From an uncultured Chloroflexaceae bacterium (GTDB lineage Bacteria > Chloroflexota > Chloroflexia > Chloroflexales > Chloroflexaceae): 6,178 nt of DNA. The notes under the pieces are model-generated. The model was not told the origin of the DNA, searched no databases, and saw only the letters and a program-made list of their open reading frames with translations. This document shows, piece after piece, positions 1 to 5,443 of this stretch. The number at the start of each line of letters is the position of its first letter. Position 1 is the stretch's first letter. The position numbers and the translations under genes are program-made. Location: positions 1-6,178 of the forward strand of contig CAKZQX010000837.1 of assembly GCA_937141995.1 (NCBI GenBank). The letters run 5' to 3'.

Positions 1-16
1 CCAGTTACGCACTAGA

Positions 17-253
17 GACAATACCTTTCAAATAACCGGGCTTACGTGATTCCTTCCCTGGAAGAGGATACCGCCTCCGGCAGGGTGGAAGAAATCATTC
101 TTTTTTCACAAAAAAATTTTCACAAAGTGAAAATTTTTTTGTGAAAAAAGAGAAAACCGTACCATGCTGCCGCAGGCGGAACCGTTCTGTAGCGGAGCAA
201 CCACCCGGTTTGTCATGCTACCGCACAGGTTCTGCTATTTGAAAAGTATTGTC
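17..253 (+). mobile_element. MITE-like palindromic element, copy 1
   Basis: This is a non-autonomous element with no coding capacity, related to the copies at 3704-3907 and 5205-5418. Its core runs from about 36 to 234. The outer stem is 71-83 with 167-179 (12 of 13 paired). Inside it is a perfect 25-bp hairpin, 99-123 with 127-151, around an AAA loop, made of T, A and T runs separated by CAC/GTG triplets. The ends read GGGCTTACGTG on the left (38-48) and, on the complement, CAGAACCTGTGCGG on the right (221-234). They resemble the ends of the other copies. Outside these ends lies a further inverted repeat, 17-34 against 236-253, matching at 17 of 18 positions, which the other copies lack. No direct target duplication is visible. 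The element class is inferred from structure alone. No transposase is present in the window. Confidence 0.72.
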
Positions 254-296
254 CCTAACCCCTAACCCCTAACCCCTAACCCCTAACCCCTAACCC
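253..296. repeat. CCCCTAA heptanucleotide tandem array
   Basis: The array holds about 6.3 units of CCCCTAA with no mismatch: a partial unit at 253-258, five full units at 259-293 and a final CCC. The complement reads TTAGGGG repeated and has seven runs of three or four G, enough for a G-quadruplex. The array abuts the inverted-repeat end of MITE copy 1 and lies about 170 bp upstream of the receiver gene at 466. Heptanucleotide arrays of this general type (STRR sequences) are known in cyanobacteria. The resemblance to telomeric repeats is formal only. Confidence 0.9.
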
Positions 297-301
297 GTGT
301 G

Positions 302-370
302 ATACATTATTTATGTATTACATACGCACATGAAGTAATTTTGTCATTTACATATGCTATAGTAAATACC
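302..370 (+). promoter_or_regulatory. AT-rich probable promoter/operator region upstream of the first receiver gene
   Basis: This AT-rich stretch sits between the heptamer array and the gene at 466. It holds three dyads: ATACAT-N5-ATGTAT (302-318), the overlapping ATGTA-T-TACAT (313-323), and TTTAC-N10-GTAAA (347-366). A TTGTCA (341-346) could serve as a -35 box and TATAGT (358-363) is -10-like, but their spacing to each other is too short to form one promoter. The region is the likely regulatory zone of the gene, and the exact promoter cannot be fixed by eye. Confidence 0.35.
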
Positions 371-465
371 ATACTACGACAGTAGTTTTATTTTTCACCC
401 GGATACTCTCGAAGAAAATAACCTGCTTTTAACCAGAGATGAATATGTAAGGACGGAAAACGGTT

Positions 466-888
466 ATGGCTACAATCCTCGTCGTCGATGATCACATCAC
501 AAGTCAGCGCCTGCTCAGGTTTATCCTGCAGCAGGACAACCATGCGGTAATAACCGCTCGCAACGGCCTGCAGGCGCTGGAGTGCCTGGAGTGCATCTCC
601 ATCAACCTGATCTTGACCGACCTGATGATGCCCGAAATGGATGGGTTGGCTTTCCTGGAACATTTGCGGATGGAGGAGCGCTATCGGGAATTGCCGGTGA
701 TTGCCCTCACCGGCAGCAGCCGCGAGCAGGACTACCGCCGGGCCCGTGCGGCCGGGGTGACAGCCCTGCTCACCAAGCCGGTGGAGTCGCAGGAAATCCT
801 CGCCGCAGTAAACGGGTTAGTCCCACCGACCCGCGAACGGGCGGTGGGTGCAACCGGATGGTCTCTGGTGCCGGCAATCCCGTCATAA
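466..888 (+). CDS. Stand-alone response regulator receiver (CheY-like)
   Basis: A 140-residue single-domain receiver protein, cytoplasmic, that would accept a phosphoryl group from a histidine kinase. The beta-1 motif ILVVDDH gives the acidic pair Asp8/Asp9. The phosphoacceptor is Asp52 in LTDLMMPEMDG. Thr82 (ALTGSS) and Lys104 (LLTKP) complete the active site, so all canonical residues are present. The domain ends near residue 118. The last 20 or so residues are a low-complexity tail, and their DNA contains a strong stem-loop (822-848). There is no DNA-binding or enzymatic output domain. The start is preceded by an AAGGACGG Shine-Dalgarno-like stretch (449-456). The gene lies 167 bp upstream of the multi-GAF histidine kinase in the same orientation, which makes that kinase its likely partner, although the kinase appears to have its own promoter. 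Partner and output remain inference. Confidence 0.93.
   Translation: MATILVVDDHITSQRLLRFILQQDNHAVITARNGLQALECLECISINLILTDLMMPEMDGLAFLEHLRMEERYRELPVIALTGSSREQDYRRARAAGVTALLTKPVESQEILAAVNGLVPPTRERAVGATGWSLVPAIPS
822..848 (+). other. Stem-loop inside the 3' end of the receiver gene
   Basis: CCCACCG (822-828), then a bulged A, then CCCG (830-833), pairs with CGGG (838-841) and CGGTGGG (842-848) around a CGAA loop, giving 11 base pairs. It lies within the non-conserved tail codons of the receiver gene. No T-tract follows, so it is not a standard intrinsic terminator. Confidence 0.5.
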
Positions 889-940
889 TCCGTCTGTCTG
901 CAATGCTTACAACCCCACGCAACCCTCCCAATCTCCGCCT

Positions 941-979
941 GGGATGCGCGCCGGCATGATCAACCTGGCGTGTCATCCC
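941..979 (+). other. Stem-loop in the receiver-kinase intergenic region
   Basis: GGGATG (941-946) pairs with CATCCC (974-979). After a small internal loop, CGCCGG (949-954) pairs with CTGGCG (965-970) with one G-U pair, around a 10-nt loop. It lies after the stop at 888 and upstream of the probable -10 box at 1013. With no following T-run it is at most a weak terminator of the receiver transcript. An operator or mRNA structure is also possible. Confidence 0.35.
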
Positions 980-1012
980 GCTGCTATAGTCCCCGTATAA
1001 CCGTTTTGCGCG

Positions 1013-1018
1013 TATAAT
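1013..1018 (+). promoter_or_regulatory. Consensus -10 box for the histidine kinase gene
   Basis: A perfect TATAAT lies 37 bp before the kinase start codon. No good -35 hexamer is seen at 16-18 bp upstream (the region reads TCCCCG), so the promoter may depend on an activator. It suggests that the kinase is transcribed separately from the upstream receiver gene. Confidence 0.45.
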
Positions 1019-1055
1019 AAACCAGATACCAGGAGAGCATTGAGGGTGCAGGAGC

Positions 1056-3683
1056 ATGACCGCAAACATACCCAGCATGACCGAGCGCCTGCAACAGCAG
1101 CGTGATGAGGCACTACGCCGGGCAGAGAGTCTGCGCCGGGTGATTGAACTGATCAGCAGTGAACTGGCGCTTGCGCCGTTGCTGACCCGGATCGTTGCCA
1201 GCGCAACCGAGCTGATCGGGGCGCAGTATGGCTCGGTGGGGCTGGTGCGCGAACGCTCGGGGGGCGCGGTGGTCGAGATTGCCGCCGCCGTCAATATGCC
1301 CCCCACGGAACTGGGAATGGAGTTCCCGGCCAATGTCGGCCTGGCAGGACGGGTGTTACATGAGCGGCAGTCGCTCTGCATAGCGCGGTATGGCGACCTG
1401 GAACAGGTCAGCATCCCGGAATTTGCCGAACACACCGTCATTGGTATTCCGATCTGGTGGGGCCGGCGCATTATCGGCTTCTTTGGCATTGGCGCTGAAC
1501 CGCCGCGTTGCTTCGATGCGCAGGATATTGAAACGATTACCCTCTTTGCCCGCCATGCCGCGATTGCCATTGAGAATGCCCGCTGCTTTGAACAGGAGCA
1601 GCGGCGGAACGAGCGCCTGGCACTGATCGCCCATGTCGGACGCATTATCACGGCCGATCTGCTGATTGACGAACTACTGCAAAATACGGCGGATGCCATG
1701 CATGCGCTGCTGGGCTATACCGCCGTGACAATCACACTTGGTCGGCGCACCGACACGCCGCAACCAGACCGTCCGACCAACGAATATGCGGCGGAACCGG
1801 AAATGGTTGTACGCTCGCAGGCGGGCCGGACTGCGCCGACTCTGCCGGAGCACGACCCACACTGCTTCCAGGCTAGATTTGTCTTACCACTACTGCGCGG
1901 CACGCAACTGCTGGGGACGCTGGCGCTCGCCGGCAGTGAGCCATTTACGGATGAAGATGCAACCAGCCTGCGCATCATTGCCGATCAACTGGTGGTTGCC
2001 CTTGAGAAAGCCCGCCTCTTTGCAACGGAACGCCGCCGTTCAACCCGGATCGCGGCGCTCAACCGGATTGGGCGCGTCATCACCGGCAACCTCAGCTCGA
2101 ACAGTCTCTTTCAGGCAGCAGTGACGGCAATGTATGACGCCTTTCACTTTGACTATGTGGCGGTGGGCATTATCGACCCGGATGATCCGGAGTACCTGAT
2201 TCTTATGGCCCATGCGGGACGCCAGACCGGCAGCGTGCCGGCAGGCTATCGTCAGCCGCTGCATGCCGGATTGGTCGGCGTGGCGGCCCGGACCCGGCAG
2301 CAGGCACTGATGAACAGCGATGCATCCACCCCCGCCTACCCACCGATATCCTGCGCCGCACCGACCGCGGCGGCGCTGGCAGTGCCGATTATTGCCGGCA
2401 GCCGCCTGATCGGGATGATCATGATTGCCGCTGAGCAACCGATTGACGTCGAAGAAGCCGAGGATATCACCATCATTGCCGATCAGTTCGGCGCGGCGCT
2501 CGAAAATGCCCGACTGTTTGGAAGTATGCAGCAGGCGCTGGAAGTAACAAAGTTGCTGTATGCCGCCAGCCGGCGTATCAGTACGGCGATGAGTGTGGAA
2601 GGAGTGATCGTGGCCTACCTGGAACAGGTCGCCGCGCGGGGCCCCTATCCCTGCGCAATTGTACTGCTGGAAGTTGACCCGCAGGACCGCCGCAGAACGA
2701 TGACGGTACGCGGACGCTGGTCACCCGAAACCGGGATGAACACGGGCGAAGTACGCTGGCCCTACCTCAAAGCGGCCTTCACGCCCTTGCTCGACGCCGG
2801 GCAGACTGTCACCTTTGCCAATGTGCAACAGGATACATGCCTGCCGGAAGTGTTGCGGATGGAACTGACCGGTGATGGGCAACTGGCGCTGGCGATGATC
2901 CCGCTCATTGTGCGCGGGCGGCGCATTGGCAGCGTGCTGCTCAGTTGTCCCCACGTTCATGAGTGGAGTGCAGCGGACCTGCAACCCTATGAAACCACGG
3001 CCGCCCAACTGGCGACCGCGATTGACAGCCGCGAGCAACATCTGTTACTCGCCGAACGGGGCGAGCAGATCGCCGTGCTGGAGGAGCGCCGCCGCCTGGC
3101 ACGCGAACTGCATGACTCGGTGACGCAGTCGCTCTTCAGTATGAGTCTGCTGGCTCAGGTAATTCCGGATCTCTGGGAGATCGACCGCGATGAGGCGCGC
3201 CAGTCCCTGGAGCAGATCCGCGAGTTAACCCGCAGCGGACTGGCGGAGATGCGCGCGCTCCTGTTTGAGCTACGCCCGGCCGCCACGACGGAGCAGAATC
3301 TGGCGCAGGCACTGCAGCAGCAGGTTGCGGCGTTTGAGCAGCGCACCCGGATTCCGGTTGTAGTCGAGATCCAGGAAGAAGATGCCATTCCAGAAGCAGT
3401 GCAGCCCACGCTGCTGCGGATCACGCAAGAGGCGCTGATGAATATTGAGCGGCATGCCCATGCACAGCGGGTAGACCTTTTCCTCACCGGGCGGTCGCCC
3501 ATGCAGTTGCGCATCAGCGATGATGGACAGGGCTTTGATCCGGCGCAGATCGAACCGGGTCACTTTGGCCTGATTTCGATGCGGGAACGCGCCGCCATTT
3601 TGCACGCCCACCTGACGATTCGCTCCGCCCTCGGCCAGGGAACTACCATTCTCTTCGAGTGGCCCGATCCTAACCAATCCTAA
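1056..3683 (+). CDS. Multi-GAF NarL-type sensor histidine kinase
   Basis: An 875-residue cytoplasmic sensor kinase with no membrane segment or signal peptide. After a short N-terminal helix come four GAF-like regions at about residues 33-175, 195-322, 337-488 and 505-660. Each is closed by a helix such as FARHAAIAIENAR or IADQFGAALENARLF. A short coiled linker (about 660-680) leads to the HisKA_3 dimerisation box RRRLARELHDSVTQSLFSM, whose phosphoacceptor is His686. The HATPase part shows an N box (QEALMNIERHA, Asn796), a G1 box (DDGQGF, from Asp822), GHFGL at 835-839, and a final GQGTTILFEW. The NarL/DegS class is clear. The ligands are not. GAF domains in general bind cyclic nucleotides, small molecules, haem or bilins, and no bilin-type cysteine motif stands out. 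The start fits GAGGGTG (1042-1048). The gene is flanked by two single-domain receivers, its probable phosphotransfer partners. Confidence 0.95.
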   Translation: MTANIPSMTERLQQQRDEALRRAESLRRVIELISSELALAPLLTRIVASATELIGAQYGSVGLVRERSGGAVVEIAAAVNMPPTELGMEFPANVGLAGRVLHERQSLCIARYGDLEQVSIPEFAEHTVIGIPIWWGRRIIGFFGIGAEPPRCFDAQDIETITLFARHAAIAIENARCFEQEQRRNERLALIAHVGRIITADLLIDELLQNTADAMHALLGYTAVTITLGRRTDTPQPDRPTNEYAAEPEMVVRSQAGRTAPTLPEHDPHCFQARFVLPLLRGTQLLGTLALAGSEPFTDEDATSLRIIADQLVVALEKARLFATERRRSTRIAALNRIGRVITGNLSSNSLFQAAVTAMYDAFHFDYVAVGIIDPDDPEYLILMAHAGRQTGSVPAGYRQPLHAGLVGVAARTRQQALMNSDASTPAYPPISCAAPTAAALAVPIIAGSRLIGMIMIAAEQPIDVEEAEDITIIADQFGAALENARLFGSMQQALEVTKLLYAASRRISTAMSVEGVIVAYLEQVAARGPYPCAIVLLEVDPQDRRRTMTVRGRWSPETGMNTGEVRWPYLKAAFTPLLDAGQTVTFANVQQDTCLPEVLRMELTGDGQLALAMIPLIVRGRRIGSVLLSCPHVHEWSAADLQPYETTAAQLATAIDSREQHLLLAERGEQIAVLEERRRLARELHDSVTQSLFSMSLLAQVIPDLWEIDRDEARQSLEQIRELTRSGLAEMRALLFELRPAATTEQNLAQALQQQVAAFEQRTRIPVVVEIQEEDAIPEAVQPTLLRITQEALMNIERHAHAQRVDLFLTGRSPMQLRISDDGQGFDPAQIEPGHFGLISMRERAAILHAHLTIRSALGQGTTILFEWPDPNQS

Positions 3684-3703
3684 AGGATGTGCCGCCTTAT
3701 CTA

Positions 3704-3907
3704 CAGAACTTATACTGATTCGTTGTCATAGCTACTAACGGCGTATTTCGCCTGCGGCAGCATGGTACTTTTTTGTCTTTTTCAGGCACATGTGGCACGT
3801 TGTGCCACATGTGCCTGAAAAAGGCTGTGCCATTCCGCCCTGCCGGAGGCGAATGGAGCTGTTTATCCAGGCAGATGCCTGGTTTGTAACCTTCCGCGTA
3901 CCTTCTG
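3704..3907 (-). mobile_element. MITE-like palindromic element, copy 3 (inverted)
   Basis: A 204-bp non-autonomous element lying opposite in orientation to copies 1 and 2. The ends are CAGAACTTATAC on the left and CAGAAGGTACGC read inward from the right. TTATCTAC (3697-3704 and 3908-3915) flanks it directly, an apparent 8-bp target duplication (7 bp if the shared C is counted as element). The outer stem 3749-3760 with 3840-3851 pairs at 11 of 12. The core is a perfect 22-bp hairpin, 3777-3798 with 3802-3823, around a GTT loop. It begins CTTTTTCA as in the other copies, but its middle is GC-rich and unrelated to theirs. A small side hairpin, 3867-3872 with 3877-3882, also appears in degraded form in copy 2. 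It separates the kinase from the second receiver. Without it and one target copy that gap would be about 90 bp. Confidence 0.82.
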
Positions 3908-3966
3908 TTATCTACGCAATTCCCTTAGAAGAAGATTGGACAAACACCCGGTGTCAGGCACCCGAT

Positions 3967-3987
3967 ATGGTGGCACAATACCACCAT
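3967..3987 (+). promoter_or_regulatory. Start-codon hairpin of the second receiver gene
   Basis: ATGGTGG (3967-3973) and CCACCAT (3981-3987) form a perfect 7-bp stem around a 7-nt loop. The A and T of the start codon at 3986 lie in the stem. No clear purine-rich Shine-Dalgarno precedes the gene. If the stem forms in the mRNA it would limit initiation. Just upstream are two overlapping dyads, ACACC-C-GGTGT (3944-3954) and GGTG-N5-CACC (3950-3962). Confidence 0.4.
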
Positions 3988-4396
3988 GAAAGAAGAGCAT
4001 GACACAGGTCAATCAACACCACCACACAACCGCTCGATCTTGATCGTCGAGGATGATGATCGGGTACGCCGGATTCTGGTCAAGTTTTTGGGCTGGACCG
4101 GCGAGTGGAACGTGGTGGGTGAGGCAACCGATGGAACAATGGCGGTCACGCTGGCCCGGCAGTTGCATCCCGACCTGATCCTGCTCGATCTCTGGCTACC
4201 CGACGGCAATTCGCTACATCTGATACCGGCGCTCCTCACGCTGACCCCCGCGCCACTGGTTGTTATTCTTAGCGCCGACGATACCGAAGCAATGCAAACG
4301 CAAGCCCGCATGCTGGGAGTCGCGGCCTACCTGCTCAAAACCACGCCGCCGGATGAACTCCTGACTACCCTGCGGACCATCGCCGGCCAGTCATAG
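3986..4396 (+). CDS. Stand-alone response regulator receiver
   Basis: A 136-residue cytoplasmic receiver domain. ILIVEDDDRVRR gives the acidic pair Asp23/Asp24. The phosphoacceptor is Asp68 in LILLDLWLPDG. Ser96 (ILSADD) and Lys118 (LLKTT) fill the other conserved positions. The sequence style, VVGEATDGTMAVTLARQLHPDLILLDLWLPD, is that of NarL/FixJ-type receivers. These normally continue into a LuxR-type helix-turn-helix, but here the protein stops about ten residues after the conserved lysine and a GC-rich hairpin follows at once. It may be a natural single-domain form or a truncated descendant. ATG 3986 is the only reasonable start, since the frame is closed by a TAG at 3926 and no other start codon lies between. 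The kinase upstream is the obvious partner. The gap between them now contains MITE copy 3, which may affect co-transcription. Confidence 0.92.
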   Translation: MKEEHDTGQSTPPHNRSILIVEDDDRVRRILVKFLGWTGEWNVVGEATDGTMAVTLARQLHPDLILLDLWLPDGNSLHLIPALLTLTPAPLVVILSADDTEAMQTQARMLGVAAYLLKTTPPDELLTTLRTIAGQS

Positions 4397-4407
4397 GCCG
4401 GGCAGCA

Positions 4408-4450
4408 CCGCCACCCTCCCGGAAGCAGTCAGCTTCCGGGAGGGTGGCGG
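4408..4450. terminator. GC-rich hairpin between convergent genes
   Basis: A perfect 19-bp stem, 4408-4426 with 4432-4450, around the loop AGTCA, starting 12 bp after the stop codon of the second receiver. Neither strand has a T-tract after it. It is either a non-canonical bidirectional terminator for the convergent receiver and acetyltransferase genes or a transcript-end protecting stem. Its position supports that role; its sequence alone does not prove it. Confidence 0.55.
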
Positions 4451-4520
4451 CCTGGATGTGCTAAAACCATGCGTGCCGCAGCCACAGAGCAAGCTAATCT
4501 ATCTATCCGATCCTGGTCAT

Positions 4521-4548
4521 CTCTGCGCCCGCTGCGTCTCTGCGGTGA
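4521..4548. repeat. CTCTGCG-type short dispersed repeat fragment
   Basis: The stretch contains CTCTGCG twice around GCTGCGT and ends TGCGGTGA. From memory, sequences of the pattern 'ctctgcg...ctgcgtctctgcggtga' recur in intergenic DNA of cyanobacteria, planctomycetes and Chloroflexota and create spurious predicted proteins. The surrounding 4451-4588 holds no gene that I can support. Recognition is from memory and not verified. Confidence 0.35.
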
Positions 4549-4588
4549 GAAAGAAAGCTCGTTGTCGTGCTATGATAATAAATCGGTA

Positions 4589-5200
4589 TTAAACCTCCCG
4601 AATACGCGCCATCGTATCCATATCGGCATACTGCCCGGCGCGAAAGGCATAGCGGCGATGCGTTCCCTCAGTCACAAATTCAAATGCCCGGTAGAGGTTA
4701 ATCGCACGCCCATTATCACTAAAGACCATCAACTCCAGGCGTGCCAGGTTGAGCCAGTTGTCTGCCAGATCAATCACGGCCTGCATCAGCGCCGCCCCCA
4801 CGCCCCGCCGCTGCCAGGCCGGCGCGACCACAAGTAAACTGAGATGCCTCGTGTGGCGCGCACGCGGTATCGGGAGCACGATACAGGCCAGCGTCCCCAC
4901 CACCGCCTCCCCGATGCAGGCCACCAGCCCATAGTGTCCCTCGGACGGGTCCGTCAACTGCCGGCGCAGGCGGGCTAACGGGGTGAACGGCATGGCGCTG
5001 GTCCAGTACATCACCTGGGGATCGGCAAAAATACGGTGGAGCGCCATATAATCCTCCGGCCCGGCGTGGCGCACGGTGACAGGAATAGCGGGTGCCGCGC
5101 GCTGCACGGTTGCCGGTAACGCAACTGCCGCGATCTGTTGCTCCGGGTGCTGCGCGCCGACAGTATACCGGTTCGGGTAAAACTGCTCATCACGTATCAT
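4589..5200 (-). CDS. GNAT family N-acetyltransferase, YhhY/AaaT-like
   Basis: A 203-residue GNAT acetyltransferase, which would transfer acetyl from acetyl-CoA to an amino group in the cytoplasm. From about residue 41 on, the sequence follows the E. coli YhhY (AaaT, L-amino acid N-acetyltransferase) pattern as I remember it: VTVRHAGPEDY, LVACIGEAVVG, the acetyl-CoA loop QRRGVG (130-135), DNWLNLARLELMVFSDN (147-163), AINLYRAFEF and YADMDTMARI near the end. That part alone has about the family's usual length. The first 40 residues are an extra, proline- and alanine-containing segment of unknown role. The start ATG lies inside the target duplication of MITE copy 2. The sequence upstream of the insertion supplies a strong Shine-Dalgarno that would have suited this ATG, which supports the long form. 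The gene converges on the second receiver gene. The substrate is inferred from family similarity only. Confidence 0.88.
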   Translation of the reverse strand: MIRDEQFYPNRYTVGAQHPEQQIAAVALPATVQRAAPAIPVTVRHAGPEDYMALHRIFADPQVMYWTSAMPFTPLARLRRQLTDPSEGHYGLVACIGEAVVGTLACIVLPIPRARHTRHLSLLVVAPAWQRRGVGAALMQAVIDLADNWLNLARLELMVFSDNGRAINLYRAFEFVTEGTHRRYAFRAGQYADMDTMARIREV

Positions 5201-5204
5201 TAAT

Positions 5205-5418
5205 AGGACTTACGCGATCGGTTCCAACCCCGGCATGTGCCTGGATAAACGGCCCGACTCGCCTCCGGCAGGGCGGAAGCACCCATGCTTTTTCACAAAA
5301 AATTTACACTTCGTGCAAATTTTTTGTGAAAAAGATCAAAAAGGACCACGCTGCCGCAGACGAATCCGGCTTCCATCGGGTCAAACGTCCGGTTTGCATG
5401 TCAACCGCGTACGTCCTG
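5205..5418 (+). mobile_element. MITE-like palindromic element, copy 2, inserted at the acetyltransferase start codon
   Basis: A 214-bp non-autonomous element flanked by perfect 8-bp direct repeats TCATTAAT (5197-5204 and 5419-5426). The ends are AGGACTTACGCG on the left and, read from the right, CAGGACGTACGCG, matching at 11 of 12 over the shared stretch. The outer stem is 5260-5271 with 5351-5362. The core hairpin is 5288-5309 with 5313-5334 around TTC, 21 of 22 paired. Left-arm sequence TGCCTGGATAAAC (5238-5250) also occurs in copy 3 (3861-3873, complement). Right-arm sequence around CCGGTTTG is shared with copy 1. The left target copy overlaps the start codon of the minus-strand acetyltransferase gene. 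Open reading frames across this element are spurious. Confidence 0.85.
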
Positions 5419-5430
5419 TCATTAATCAGA

Positions 5431-5438
5431 TCTCCTCC
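5431..5438 (-). promoter_or_regulatory. Displaced Shine-Dalgarno of the acetyltransferase gene
   Basis: On the minus strand this reads GGAGGAGA, eight bases before the ATG in the right-hand target copy (minus-strand ATG at 5420-5422). Removing MITE copy 2 and one TCATTAAT joins it to the acetyltransferase frame at normal spacing. At present the site can only drive a 13-codon frame that enters the element (5381-5422, minus strand) and stops. Confidence 0.6.
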
Positions 5439-5443
5439 GCTGA

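Noticed and set aside
1..16. End of a further mobile element at the window start
   Set aside because: CAGTTACGCAC is similar to the family's terminal repeat, but only TTACGC truly matches and the sequence is cut by the window edge.
99..151. Intrinsic terminator reading of the A/T-rich MITE hairpin
   Set aside because: The stem is A/T-rich and each 3' arm ends in an A-run, not a U-tract, on either strand. It is better explained as the palindromic core of the mobile element.
253..296. CRISPR array or telomere
   Set aside because: The units are contiguous heptamers with no spacers, so it is not CRISPR. Genes continue on both sides of it in an ordinary bacterial context, so a telomere is not supported.
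770..1699. Minus-strand open frame of 309 codons
   Set aside because: It overlaps the end of the receiver gene and the N-terminal GAF region of the kinase. It is rich in Ser, Arg and Cys, as expected for an antisense shadow of GC-rich coding DNA.
3790..4002. Open reading frame of 70 codons starting in MITE copy 3
   Set aside because: It begins inside the palindrome, crosses the element end and the target duplication, and overlaps the receiver start. There is no ribosome site and no recognisable protein sequence.
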